Shown here piece by piece: positions 42,508-53,100 of a stretch of 54,398 bases of DNA. Position 1 is the first letter of the stretch; every line of letters starts with the position of its first letter. The translations under genes were made by a program, and so were the position numbers. Source of the stretch: Bacteroidaceae bacterium (GTDB taxonomy: Bacteria > Bacteroidota > Bacteroidia > Bacteroidales > Bacteroidaceae). Location of the stretch: the NCBI GenBank assembly GCA_017451695.1, contig JAFTNW010000039.1, positions 1 to 54,398 on the forward strand, in the 5' to 3' direction. The notes under the pieces are model-generated. The model saw nothing but the letters and a program-made list of their open reading frames with translations, did not search any database and was not told where the DNA came from.

Positions 42508-42707
42508 AATACCTATTAAGTTTGCAAAAATAAGAGTTTTATTTAATAAATCTATATGTTGGTGGCTAAAATTCCAATAAAAAACATTCTGTTGCAATTC
42601 TTTTCTAAAATGTTGCCGTAAAAATGACAAAATGCCATTTGTTTATGGTTAAATGATATTTTTTTGTATTTTCGCGTTGCCAATAACGAAATTAAATATT
42701 GCTATAT

Positions 42708-45389
42708 ATGAAATCTATTACTTTGAACATACGATACAGGGCCGACGAGGGTTCAGCCATGCAGATTGTATTTTGCGAAAAAGGCGGCGAGGAGCAGTGT
42801 ATAGATATGCACCGCACGGGAGATGACAGCTGGGCTGCCTCCCTCGCTGTTGAATCCGATACAGCGTTGCTCTCATACGGCTACCGCCTTGTGCGCGATG
42901 GCAAGGTGGTGCGCAACGAGTGGGCTGTGATGCCTCATCGCCTGTCGCTTAACTGTGTGAACGACAACTATTATGTGAGCGACATGTGGCTCGATTCCCC
43001 CGTGGGCTATTACACACAGACCAATCTGTTCCGTTTCTTCGACAAGCAGGCCCGTCCCCTTGATGCACCATGTGTTAATTGGTACAACCGCAGTCTTACT
43101 CTCTCGCTCTATGCAATGGGTGTGGAGCGCGGCGATTCGCTTGTGTTAAGCGGCGATGCACCCGAGCTTGGCTCGTGGGACCTCTCCCACGCACTCCCTA
43201 TGGTGCAGACAGAGCCCAATCTGTGGAGCGTAACATTCGATGTGGAGCAGCTGCGCGGTGGTTCGCTCCAATTCAAAGTTGTTAAAATAGACAATGGTGG
43301 TAACGCTTGTTGGGAAGAGGGCGATAACCGTTCGCTCATGCTCCCCACCTTGGCCGGTTCCACCGCAACGCTCTTCACACTCCCTCATGTGGTTTTCGGG
43401 GCAAGCAAAATACGCTTGGCGGGTACGGTGCTCCCTCTTTTCTCCATGCGCTCGCAACATGGGTGGGGTATAGGCGATTTTGGCGATATAAAACTTATGG
43501 CGCAGTGGTTGAGTGCCACAGGGCAGAACATCTTGCAGTTGCTCCCGCTTAACGATACCACGATATTTGGCGGCGACGAAGATTCCTACCCCTATAACTG
43601 TGTATCGGTCTATGCCCTTAATCCCATCTATTTGGATATGTCGGTGTTGCCACCCCTGCAAAGCGATAAGGCCAACCGCTACTACGAGGCGCACCGCACC
43701 AAGCTCAACGACTCCCCGGCCGTGCAATACTCGCTTGTCTATGCGCTTAAGATGAAATATCTGCGCGACCTCTTCATTGAGCAGGGCAGTGAACTGCTTG
43801 CCACCGAGGGTTGCCGTCGTTTCCTTGCTGCCGAAAAACGATGGTTGCGCCCCTATGCAATATTCCGTATCCTCACCGCCCGCCTGCATAGCTGCATCTG
43901 GGATTGGGATAAATATCGCTACTACGACGAGAATACCGAGCAGGCAGTGCTTGCCGAGTACCCCGATGCCGCGCGCGAGATAGAGTTCTATTCGCTTGTG
44001 CAGTATCTGCTCTACAAGCAGCTGTGTGAGGCTCACGAATATGCCAATTCCATAGGTGTGGCTCTCAAAGGCGATATACCCATAGGCGTTGCCCCCAATG
44101 GTGTAGATGTGTGGTGCGAACGCAATCAGTTCAATCTGCAAGTGTCGGCGGGTGCTCCGCCCGATGCCTTCTCGGCCGATGGACAGAATTGGGGCTTCCC
44201 CACATATAATTGGGATGTAATGTCGCTCGACGGTTACTCATGGTGGCGTCGCCGCTTGCAATATATGTCAAAATTCTTCGATGCCTATCGCATAGACCAT
44301 GTACTCGGTTTCTTCCGTATATGGGAGATACCCCACAGCTCGGTAAGCGGCCTTTCGGGCAGTTTCTCGCCCAACAAACCACTGAGCCGCGAGGAACTTG
44401 CAGCGGGCGGTTTCGTGCTTGACGAGGATGCCCATCTGCACCCCTATATCACCAATGACAGGCTCAAAGAACTTTTTCCACGCCGTGTGAAATATCTTGT
44501 TGAGCGTTTCTTTGACGAACAGCCCGATGGTACATATCGTTTTAAGGATTACATCAATGGAACTTCGCACTTGGCATGGGAGATAAGCCAAAAATGCAGT
44601 GCGGCCTTCCCTGCAACCATGAAGAAGGAGCTTCTGCACCTTTATGGCAACGTGCTCTTTATGCGCGACCTTAAACAGCCCGAAATGTTCGTACCCCGCA
44701 TACTGGGTAACGAGACCGAGGCATACTCACAGCTGTCGCAACAGCAGCGCATAGCCTATGACCGCATATACGATGACTATTTCTACAACCGCCACACCAT
44801 GTATTGGTTCGAGGAGGGAATGCGCAAGCTCGCTCCCGTATTGCAATCGACCACCATGACAGCCTGCGGCGAGGATTTGGGTATGATTCCGGCGTGCGTG
44901 CCTTGGGTTATGAAAAATCTGCAAATCCTTTCACTCGAGATTCAGCGCATGCCCAAGCTCTTTGGCGAAACGTTTGCCAACCCTGCCGCATACCCCTATC
45001 TCTCTGTTGCCACACCATCTACACACGATATGAGTACGTTGCGAGGGTGGTGGCGCGAGGATGAGGCTCTGTCTGCCGAGTTCTATCACCGGGTATTGGC
45101 TCTTCCCGGAGAGTGCCCGCGCGAAATGAGTGGAACAATAGCCCGCGCAATTATAGCGCAACATCTGCAATCGCCCGCGGCCTTTGCCCTTTTTGCATGG
45201 CAGGATTTAATGGCTATGGACGAGCGCCTGCGCCTTGCCGACCCCGATGCCGAGCGCATCAATGTCCCCTCCAACCGCGACCACATGTGGAACTACCGCA
45301 TGCATATATCCATTGAGGAGATGATGAATGAGCGCGCATTCAATGATGCTCTCCAAGCCATGATTGCCGATTCGGGGCGTGGGGTGTGA
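42708..45389 (+). CDS. malQ: 4-alpha-glucanotransferase (GH77, DPE2/MalQ type) with N-terminal CBM20 domains
   Basis: This disproportionating enzyme transfers maltosyl or glucosyl units between alpha-1,4-glucans in the cytosol. The ATG at 42708 is used (MKSITLNIRYRADEG). Two starch-binding CBM20-like modules occupy about residues 1-250, the second with LVLSGDAPELGSWDLSHALP. The GH77 domain then begins with RSQHGWGIGDFGD. The catalytic nucleophile Asp lies in YRIDHVLGFFRIWEIP (about 526), the acid/base Glu in GEDLGMIPACVPWV (about 720), and the third Asp in TPSTHDMSTLRGWW. The length of 894 residues resembles plant DPE2 rather than short MalQ. It is monocistronic. Confidence 0.95.
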   Translation: MKSITLNIRYRADEGSAMQIVFCEKGGEEQCIDMHRTGDDSWAASLAVESDTALLSYGYRLVRDGKVVRNEWAVMPHRLSLNCVNDNYYVSDMWLDSPVGYYTQTNLFRFFDKQARPLDAPCVNWYNRSLTLSLYAMGVERGDSLVLSGDAPELGSWDLSHALPMVQTEPNLWSVTFDVEQLRGGSLQFKVVKIDNGGNACWEEGDNRSLMLPTLAGSTATLFTLPHVVFGASKIRLAGTVLPLFSMRSQHGWGIGDFGDIKLMAQWLSATGQNILQLLPLNDTTIFGGDEDSYPYNCVSVYALNPIYLDMSVLPPLQSDKANRYYEAHRTKLNDSPAVQYSLVYALKMKYLRDLFIEQGSELLATEGCRRFLAAEKRWLRPYAIFRILTARLHSCIWDWDKYRYYDENTEQAVLAEYPDAAREIEFYSLVQYLLYKQLCEAHEYANSIGVALKGDIPIGVAPNGVDVWCERNQFNLQVSAGAPPDAFSADGQNWGFPTYNWDVMSLDGYSWWRRRLQYMSKFFDAYRIDHVLGFFRIWEIPHSSVSGLSGSFSPNKPLSREELAAGGFVLDEDAHLHPYITNDRLKELFPRRVKYLVERFFDEQPDGTYRFKDYINGTSHLAWEISQKCSAAFPATMKKELLHLYGNVLFMRDLKQPEMFVPRILGNETEAYSQLSQQQRIAYDRIYDDYFYNRHTMYWFEEGMRKLAPVLQSTTMTACGEDLGMIPACVPWVMKNLQILSLEIQRMPKLFGETFANPAAYPYLSVATPSTHDMSTLRGWWREDEALSAEFYHRVLALPGECPREMSGTIARAIIAQHLQSPAAFALFAWQDLMAMDERLRLADPDAERINVPSNRDHMWNYRMHISIEEMMNERAFNDALQAMIADSGRGV

Positions 45390-45404
45390 TTTTTTGGTAA
45401 TTTG

Positions 45405-45650
45405 CTATTCTATATTTGTAATGTCATTGGCTCGTTCATTTATTTGCGACCCGCACGGCACAAGCCGAACTCCCTCCCCCTTCGGGTACTCCCTCTTTGA
45501 AAAGCGGGAGAGTTTTGCCATGAGCGACCATTGCCGTAAAACTCGCCGATAACAAAACTTCGTTTTGTCATTTCGAACACGGAGTGGAGAAATCTTTGCA
45601 TACACACTTGAGATACTTCACATTCGTTCAGTATGACACGCTTTCATCAC
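45405..45650 (+). repeat. Dispersed intergenic repeat, copy 2
   Basis: It starts TTCTATATTTGTAATGTCAT and TTGGCTCG like copy 1, keeps GCGACCCGCACGGCAC, diverges in the centre (a CCCTCCCCCTTCGGG block), and returns to the shared AACTCGCCGATAACAAAACT. It continues TTCGTTTTGTCATTTCGAAC and ends in GTATGACA, which pairs with TGTCAT at the start of the subelement. Confidence 0.7.
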
Positions 45651-45682
45651 CCGCCAAATCATATTAAACATAAACAATTAAG

Positions 45683-45720
45683 ACAGAGACAGCCGTGGCA
45701 TGCGCCACGGCTGTCTCTGT
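45683..45720 (-). terminator. Terminator of the M60 peptidase gene
   Basis: Arms ACAGAGACAGCCGTGGC (45683-45699) and GCCACGGCTGTCTCTGT (45704-45720) form a perfect 17-base stem with loop ATGC, 19 bases past the stop. The 3' side on the minus strand is only moderately T-rich. Confidence 0.7.
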
Positions 45721-45739
45721 GTATAATATCATCAATCAA

Positions 45740-48700
45740 TTATTCGGCAATGATTTTCTGGTTGCCCTTGATGTAGATGTTGTTCTTTATAGGAGCCTGG
45801 ATTCTTCTACCATAGAGGTCATACATAACCTCGCTGTCAGAACCTGCACCCTCGGCAACAACACTGTCGATGCCGGTGAGAGTCTTGTGAAGCTCCTCGT
45901 TCTCCTCTATGCTTACAAGCTCAAAGTGCCAGCCGCTTGTGAAACCGGTGTTGTTGCGTGCAACATAGTTACCTGTACCTGTATCAACAGCTGCGGTGCC
46001 GTCGCCTGTGTAGATTATTGTGGCATTGCCATCGAACTCCATTGTTATTGCAATGTCGGGTGTCTCGCTGTAAACAGAGTAGTAGTTCTGTACTCTTGTA
46101 CCACGTTTGTATTGGCGCAAGTATGTCTCAGAATCGGCATTCAGCAAGCGCAATGTTCCATCCTCGGCGGGAATTACAGCCCACAACATGTCGTCGGTTG
46201 TTCCTTCTGCATCAGCAAGCCTTACCTGTGTGCTTGTAGCCTGCATTGCAAGGCCTGTAACATCGCTCACAATCTTGTACCAATAGAACTTGCAGTCGTT
46301 GCTCACAATGGTGGGAGTTGTTATGGTATACATGTTTTCTACATTGTAAAGAGCTTTGCGCAAATCGTTTATGTAGTGAACATACTCGTCGGTGTTCTCT
46401 ATATCAACAGATTTGTAAACATTGTAGAGTGTGCCAACATTGTCGCGGAATGTAGCATCGTTGGCCTTTACATTCTCTTTCAATACAGTCTCGCTGCCCT
46501 GCTCAAATGCATTCATGTCGCATACCTCGTTGAGGATAAGCTCGGTTCTGGCCATCAATTCGGTGATAGTCTCGCTCTCAAATGCGGCCGAATTGTCGGT
46601 GAGCAGTTTCACGCGCCATTGACCACGGTTCTCGCTGGGGCTCATGCTCAAACCTGTGGGAGGATTGTCGTTGTTAAAACCAATTGCAATGGCTCCATTG
46701 TCGCCTCTTACAAAGTATGTGGCACCCTTATCGGTGTAGTCTATCTTTAATTTAACAGCCTCCTCGGGTTTTGTGGTTGCAGCATAAATGTTCTGGTCAA
46801 GCTCCATGTACGATATATATCGGCCACCCATGTTCTTCAAATAATACTCACCGGGGACACCGCTGTATTCCAATACCCATTGCTTGTTCGCATCCTCGGA
46901 ATATTTGCCTTCGGTTGCATTGTTCTTTGAACCCACAATACCTGCAGTGCTGTATGTGAGGTAGTATGCGGTTTTGCTGGCGTTGTACATGTAATATACG
47001 TTACCCTCTTTCATTGTGAGGCGTGATTTCTCGTTGCTTACAACATAGTTGTACTCGTCGTCGAGCATCGAAGCCCAGTCGGCATAAGAGTGTACGCTTG
47101 TGTCCTTGTTATTGAATGCTTCAAGAGCATCATCATAAATTGTCCTTAGTCTTGCCAATGAGTCGGCATAATATCTACCAACCTCATCACCTGTAGTGGT
47201 GTAGTTGAAGATGATTTTTGTTTTGGTAAGTGATGCTTCAAGAGCCTCTAACTGCATCTCCTCGGGGCCTTCCGACGCGCTGGGGATAATGTAGTCTGTT
47301 CCGTCGGCCTGTGCTGCAACAACTCTCAGTTTTGCACCTAATGCAGTCATAGGTATCTTCATGCTTGCGATATTCTCGCTATTCATAGACTCAACACCGT
47401 TGGTGAAGGTGAGCAACTCACCTGTCTCATCGTTGTAGAGTTTGAAACCAAGAGCGCCACTTGCAGTTGCATCGCCTTTGATGATGATTTTGCCGCTTAT
47501 GTTGCTATAGTAATAGCCTTGTGCTTTAACGGTCTCGTCGATAAAGTCTTGCCACTGGCCTACTTTACCTACCTGACCAATGCTCTCACCATCCCAGTTT
47601 GCATAGCTTTTACGCATGCCGGTACCATCGAGTCTCTCGTAGGGGCGTATACGGTCCTCAAGGAACATGAGGTGGCCACCCTTCTTCTCGTATTTTTGCA
47701 TGCGTTTCTTGCTTGCAATGGCATCTTCCTCGTCCAGGTAACACCAGTGGTGTCCATAGTCGCCTACGAAGCCGTTCTTGTAGGGTATAAAGAAGCCCCA
47801 AGCCTCAAAGAACTCGCTCAAGTCCATCTGCAGAATCTCACAGCAAGCCTCGGCAAATTTCAAGTGGTCGTTTACACCGTTTACAGAATTCTTGTAGTAT
47901 CCGTTCTCGTCTTTAACGTCGGAAGAACCTACACTCCAGCCAATGAGGCGGTCGTAGCGAAGTTTCTCATGCAATTGCTGATAGAAATCGGGGCACTTGC
48001 CTGCGGCATGTGCATAGAGGAAGAGCTGGAAGTACATACGTGTCATGCTGAAAAGCTGTGTGCCGTATGTGCTCTCACCGCGCAATATATAAGGAATCTT
48101 TTTCTCGTATGATTCAATGCAAGACTTCATGTTTTGTCCACGGCTGGTGTGTGTGCCCTGGTAATATGTTACAAAGTTTGCAAAACCGTTGTTCGAAACC
48201 TCCGATGTACCTACAATCTCAATAACATATTGGTTGTTGTGGCCAATCTCGTGGTTGGGACCCCATGTGCTACCGGCATCCTCAACAAGCAGGTCGTAGT
48301 TACAAATAGTGTTGAGAGTGTTGTTGTTGTAGTGGGTACGCCAGTTGCCGGCATCCATAAAGCCGCTGTCGTCGCTCATTGCAAGCTGCAAGTTGTTGAA
48401 CCAGGGGTAGTACTTGTCGAGCTTCATTATCATCTGCTGTGTCTTGTTCCAGAAATCCCACAATCCAACAAGCTCCTCTATTTTTTCGGGGCAGGCGTTT
48501 GCTGCAATAAACTCCTTTTTGCGGAAGCTCAATAATGCGTAATCGCCCTTTGCTTGTATGGCACCTTCGTTCTCAAACATGTGCTCCTGCATGTGTTTCC
48601 AAGTAGCGTTGGTGTGGCCACGCTCTTTGCTCCAGAAACCGTTTACGTATCCATTCTCAATGTGGATTTTTACAGCAGGGTAGTCGGCCAGCTTCTTTCC

Positions 48701-49723
48701 GGCAGTGTCGGTGTCGCATATATATCTTATATATAGGTAGCCATCGGTTAATCCTGCGGGAACAATGTTAAGTCCTTCGTGCAAGAATGTACCACTGGTT
48801 GTGTATCCGGTTCCGGCAACCTCGGTAAGTTTTATGTATGCTCCGTCGGGGACTTCATCCACAAAAACATATGTATAGCTTCTGCTGCTTGTAGAACAGA
48901 TTCCGGTGGGGTTGTCCAGCGGGCTGTAAAGGCGTGTGTAGAGTATTTGGTACCACTTTTCGGGGTCGCTGTAAGGCTTGTAATCATAGATGCGGAAGTC
49001 CTTCTCCATCTTCTCGGTGTTCCATGAGTTGTTCTTCACCTTCAATGCAACCTGTTGCAAGTCGGCGGGAACTTCGCTCATTGCAGCAATCAATTCGTCA
49101 TCGCTCATTGATGCGTATTCGGCTTTCAACACCGTACAAGCCTTGTCCTCGAAGAGGGGCTCGAATGCTGCTGCAAACTCGCTCTCGCTGTTAATGGTGG
49201 TATTGAATTTTTCGTAGATTTTACGTGCTTCGGCAATCTCCTCGGCTGTGATATCTACCTGCTCGAATTTCCAGTTAGTTGCTTCGGCATCGGCATTCCA
49301 AGGTACACAAACAGTGTTGCTTGCGCAGTGCATTGCCCAATTGCTGCCTTTTGATTGTGTAATGGTGTAGCAACCGCTGAACACTGAACTGTTGTCATTT
49401 ATGAAAAGTGCGTAGTTAGCATTTTGAACAGTGTAAAAGGGGTTGTTTGTCGATTGCTCAAAATGCAGGTTGCGCCCTGTATAAACATTTTGAATTGTGT
49501 AATACGACGAAAGCCCGGCATCTGTTATAATCCACAACTGTTGCCAATCGGTATTTGTGCCCTTGTTTTCGCAATTGACGGTGTTGTTTACAGCGCTTTC
49601 GGCAGCCACTGTACCATACATCTTGTTTACGATACGGTACACTTTACCCGATTCGATTTGTGCCGTTGTTGCAACGGTCGCAAACATTACAAGTAATGTC
49701 GTTAGTAAAGTTCTGATTTTCAT
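45740..49723 (-). CDS. Secreted M60-family (mucin-type) zinc metallopeptidase
   Basis: A large extracellular protein (1327 residues) with signal peptide (cleavage after ATVATTAQ, about 22). The M60 catalytic domain (about residues 240-700) has the zinc site NHEIGHNNQY (His491, Glu492, His495) with the third ligand Glu508 in SEVSNN. M60 enzymes act on glycoproteins such as mucins. Around it are beta-trefoil (ricin-like) stretches at about residues 25-160, 905-1045 and 1145-1290 (GNVYYMYNASKTAYYLT, FYWYKIVSDVTGLAMQA) that likely bind glycans. The tail (LYGRRIQAPIKNNIYIKGNQ) resembles a secretion-type C-terminus. No SusC/SusD pair is adjacent. Confidence 0.9.
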   Translation of the reverse strand: MKIRTLLTTLLVMFATVATTAQIESGKVYRIVNKMYGTVAAESAVNNTVNCENKGTNTDWQQLWIITDAGLSSYYTIQNVYTGRNLHFEQSTNNPFYTVQNANYALFINDNSSVFSGCYTITQSKGSNWAMHCASNTVCVPWNADAEATNWKFEQVDITAEEIAEARKIYEKFNTTINSESEFAAAFEPLFEDKACTVLKAEYASMSDDELIAAMSEVPADLQQVALKVKNNSWNTEKMEKDFRIYDYKPYSDPEKWYQILYTRLYSPLDNPTGICSTSSRSYTYVFVDEVPDGAYIKLTEVAGTGYTTSGTFLHEGLNIVPAGLTDGYLYIRYICDTDTAGKKLADYPAVKIHIENGYVNGFWSKERGHTNATWKHMQEHMFENEGAIQAKGDYALLSFRKKEFIAANACPEKIEELVGLWDFWNKTQQMIMKLDKYYPWFNNLQLAMSDDSGFMDAGNWRTHYNNNTLNTICNYDLLVEDAGSTWGPNHEIGHNNQYVIEIVGTSEVSNNGFANFVTYYQGTHTSRGQNMKSCIESYEKKIPYILRGESTYGTQLFSMTRMYFQLFLYAHAAGKCPDFYQQLHEKLRYDRLIGWSVGSSDVKDENGYYKNSVNGVNDHLKFAEACCEILQMDLSEFFEAWGFFIPYKNGFVGDYGHHWCYLDEEDAIASKKRMQKYEKKGGHLMFLEDRIRPYERLDGTGMRKSYANWDGESIGQVGKVGQWQDFIDETVKAQGYYYSNISGKIIIKGDATASGALGFKLYNDETGELLTFTNGVESMNSENIASMKIPMTALGAKLRVVAAQADGTDYIIPSASEGPEEMQLEALEASLTKTKIIFNYTTTGDEVGRYYADSLARLRTIYDDALEAFNNKDTSVHSYADWASMLDDEYNYVVSNEKSRLTMKEGNVYYMYNASKTAYYLTYSTAGIVGSKNNATEGKYSEDANKQWVLEYSGVPGEYYLKNMGGRYISYMELDQNIYAATTKPEEAVKLKIDYTDKGATYFVRGDNGAIAIGFNNDNPPTGLSMSPSENRGQWRVKLLTDNSAAFESETITELMARTELILNEVCDMNAFEQGSETVLKENVKANDATFRDNVGTLYNVYKSVDIENTDEYVHYINDLRKALYNVENMYTITTPTIVSNDCKFYWYKIVSDVTGLAMQATSTQVRLADAEGTTDDMLWAVIPAEDGTLRLLNADSETYLRQYKRGTRVQNYYSVYSETPDIAITMEFDGNATIIYTGDGTAAVDTGTGNYVARNNTGFTSGWHFELVSIEENEELHKTLTGIDSVVAEGAGSDSEVMYDLYGRRIQAPIKNNIYIKGNQKIIAE

Positions 49724-50199
49724 ATTGGTTAAATTTAGGTTAATGTTTCTGTTTTTTTTCTTGTGTTGTGCAGTCGTTTAATATTATATATTAATAAGGT
49801 GTATTTTTAACTGCATATTAGCATAATATACATCGTGGCAAATTTAATAAAATAATTTTAAGTACATTCTTATTTCCCTTTTTTATTTTAATTTTAACCT
49901 ATATTAAGGTTGTGATTGCGCTTGTTGATTTATCCTTTGCTCATTTTTTTTGTAGAAATTTTTACTGTTTTTCAGTAATTATTTTGGTAGTTTGAATAAA
50001 TCTCCTCATATTTGCGTGATTAAACGTGTATAGTGCATATGCTCTGCGCGGCTGCGAATTTTGCAATGCTTTGATACTCAAAAAATTGTGTAGAAAAACA
50101 CCGCGGCAAAGCCCTTGAAAAGCTAAATTATATCCCTGAAAGGGGATGTTTTGATAGAGAATTTTATTTAACCTTATTTTATTAACTAAATTTTACGTT
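49724..50199. promoter_or_regulatory. Divergent regulatory region M60 / 1252-aa protein
   Basis: For the plus strand TTTG (49983-49986), a 20-base spacer and CATATTTG (50007-50014) form a near-consensus promoter with a leader of about 180 bases. That leader includes a small stem ATCCCT-GAA-AGGGGAT (about 50131-50147). Both divergent genes begin after a similar TTAACnTAAATTT block just before their ATG. The central part is AT-rich, and no gene is supported. Confidence 0.5.
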
Positions 50200-53100
50200 A
50201 TGAGAAAAAATCTATTTCTAACTCTTGCGTTGGTAGTTGCTTCTATTGCAACAGTTAACGCACAGTGGTCAAAGGTTCTCTCTACAGTAGATGGTCTTCC
50301 CGGTGTTACCGATAAGACAAACAACTGTATGATGTTTGAATCAGGATTGATTACTCCCGATGCTCCCATCAACGGCTTGCGTTGGACTGTAATCGAGACC
50401 CGTAACATGGAGAAGCCCGATGGTCATCCTTGTACAGCTATTGCCGAGTTCGTTATCCGCGACGCTGAGGGTAATGTGCTCAACTACAATGCAACCGGTA
50501 ACTCTTATATTAATGAGTCTACAGGTTGGCCTGCATTGAACGACGGTTTGTATAATGGTTATATGCACACAAACTGGAGTGGTGGCAATCCCACAGGTGC
50601 GCACCACTACATTGAGTTCGCATTCGAGGCTCCCGTGTCGGCTTTCACACTTGAGTGGGCCAACCGTCAGGGTAACCCCAAGAACGCTCCTACACTTGTA
50701 GTTCTTACAGCTAAGGGCGTTGACGGCGAGTCTGTTGACATTCCCGCAATTCCTACTTCTTCTTACACACTTGGTTCGCAGATTACCTCTTTGGATGCAT
50801 TGCTCTCTGCAGGTTATGTATCAATGGAGGCTGAGACTTTCAAGGGTGATTGGAGCAAGGATGTTACCGGTTGGTTGGGTGCACGTTTCTTTACTGCTCC
50901 CAATGCATTGGTTATAAGCGACTCTATCCAGAACTACAACGCAGGCATGGCTATGCAGATTATTCCTGCCGAGAATGATGGTGAGTATTATCTCTATTGG
51001 CCCGAGACAGGTCGTTATTTCGGTGCCAACAATCTTACCAGTGCTCTTGCACAGAACGATGGTTGTAAATTTGTAGAGAATGGCTCAGGTGCATCTGATA
51101 CAAGCCAGGCTGCAAGCCTCACTATCACTCCCAACAGCGATGGTACATTCACAATGTCGTTCATCACACCCGCAGGCGACCTTGCATACCTTTGCGCAGA
51201 CCCTCGTACAGAGAAGGGTATAAAGAGTGTTAACGAACTTTTCAAATCGCAGAACGATGCCAAGGACTACACTGCAGGTTTCGGTTATCCTTGTGCTTTC
51301 AACTTCAAGTTCTACTCTGCCGAGTATGAGAAAGCTTCTCATTTGATTATCAACGCTCTTAGAGAGCCCGTTGCTACAGCCAAGTATCTCTCTGAACTCT
51401 TTGGCGGTGCTCAGGCTTCAGAAGACTATTGTGTTGATACTGAGGGCTATATCACTTATACGGAGTTTATGAATAGCGTTGATAAAGCCGAGGCTATTAT
51501 TGCCGGTGGTTCTACTACTGCTGCCGAGGCTGCTGCACTCACAGAGGCATTGAACGTTGGTGCAGTTTGGTATCTCTACTCTGTAATTAACCAGAAGGCA
51601 GATGACGCTTATGCTTATTACGATGAGTTGGAAGCCGAAGGTAAGTTCTGCGAGGCTGAATTCCCCGTAAACGGCTGCTATACATACGCTTCTTGGGATA
51701 ACGGTCCCGGTGCTATACTTGATGCATGGTCTAATACAGGTGCTATCTACAAAGTAGAGAACGATGGTCCTCTGCCCTCATTATACAACGAGATAATGAA
51801 CTCTCTTAACGATATTAAGGATGCTATCGCGACTTTCAATGAGGGTGTAATCTCATTCGTTACTCTTCCCCTTTTCTATGGCGAGGATGAAGGTCTTCCC
51901 GGTGTAGTAAGCAGCATCGATACACGTACTTGGACATCTCCCGCTATCCGTTTGCAGGAGGAAGTTACCGGTGTTCGTATCACATTTGCTCGTTCTACAA
52001 ACTTCAACGGTGGTGTAGTTGGTGATCAGAACAAGGCTATTGTTCTTGGTGAGCTCGTTATTATGGATGCCGATGGCAACCGTATCTCGGGCATGAACGG
52101 TACAATGGTTCAGACCAACGCTATTGAGCCTTCAGAGGGTTCACTTGCAGGTTTGTTCGACGGTACATTCGATGCCAACGGTAACCTCACAACAGAAATT
52201 GGTGATTTCTATCACTCTCCTTGGAGTGATGCCAATGGCTGGGATGCTCAGAGCTATATCTACTTCGATATCACATTCCCCGCACCCACAGATAACTTCA
52301 AGTTCACATTCCACTCACGTAAGGGTAACAAATCGTTCAACCCCGCAGACATCTGCGTAGGTGAGTATGGTGTTGAGTACGATCCTATCGCTGCATTGCC
52401 CAACGATTACAATGCTGCAATTGGCAAGCAGGTAGCATCTATCGACGATATCACCGATTGGGGTGTATATGCAATCCAGGGCTTGATTAACACCAACCCC
52501 AATACCGATGCAGTTGCAGAGCCTATCGTTCCTATGTGGTATTCAGGCGAGGAGCCCTTCCATGCTTCAGTTGTTCGCGAGCACTGCGCATACTTCTTCA
52601 CAAAGAACAGCGATGGTACCGTTAAGATTATGAGCATCGGTGAGTCTAAATATTGGACAGCCGGCGGTGGCTTGGATGCAAGCTCTGCCAATGCAGGTAA
52701 CATCCACATTGTTCCCTCTACCAACGCTGACTTTGCCGGTGAGAAGACTCTTGTTCTCTATACCGACGTTGAGAACCCCGAGCCCGTTGAGGCTTCTTGG
52801 GAGTACACCGACGAAGAGAGCGGTACCGAGATTATCGTTGACCCCGTACAGGTAACTACTCCTTACAAAGTGCTTATGGACTGGGGTGCCGGTTATGGTC
52901 TTGCTGCTCGTACAGTTATCGACTTCCAGCCCGGTGTAAATCCCGACAACTATGGCGATATGGCTGAGAGCGTAGAGGTTCTCCTTGAGAATCCCGCACT
53001 CATGGCTTCAGGTGGTGCCGGTGATTACCTCCACTTCAACAAAACAAGTGGTGAGGGTGAGTGGAAGATCTTCAAACTTTCTCTTGACAATCCTTACTAC

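Larger units (their letters stand above)
42383..42707. other. leuA/malQ divergent intergenic region
   Basis: These 325 bases hold the leuA promoter box CAAAAATA (42535-42542, read as TATTTTTG on the minus strand), its leader of about 150 bases, and a copy of the dispersed repeat (42418-42500). The remaining 42543-42707 is AT-rich. A weak -7-like TATTTTCG lies near 42668 for malQ. No further gene is supported. Confidence 0.5.
45390..45739. other. Intergenic repeat region malQ / M60 peptidase
   Basis: The stretch holds copy 2 of the dispersed repeat (45405-45650) and the M60 terminator stem (45683-45720). A short frame here would begin inside malQ and is not a gene. Confidence 0.7.

Noticed and set aside
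45695..46750. 351-codon plus-strand frame opposite the M60 peptidase
   Set aside because: It is Cys- and Val-rich antisense to a well-supported gene and crosses its terminator stem.
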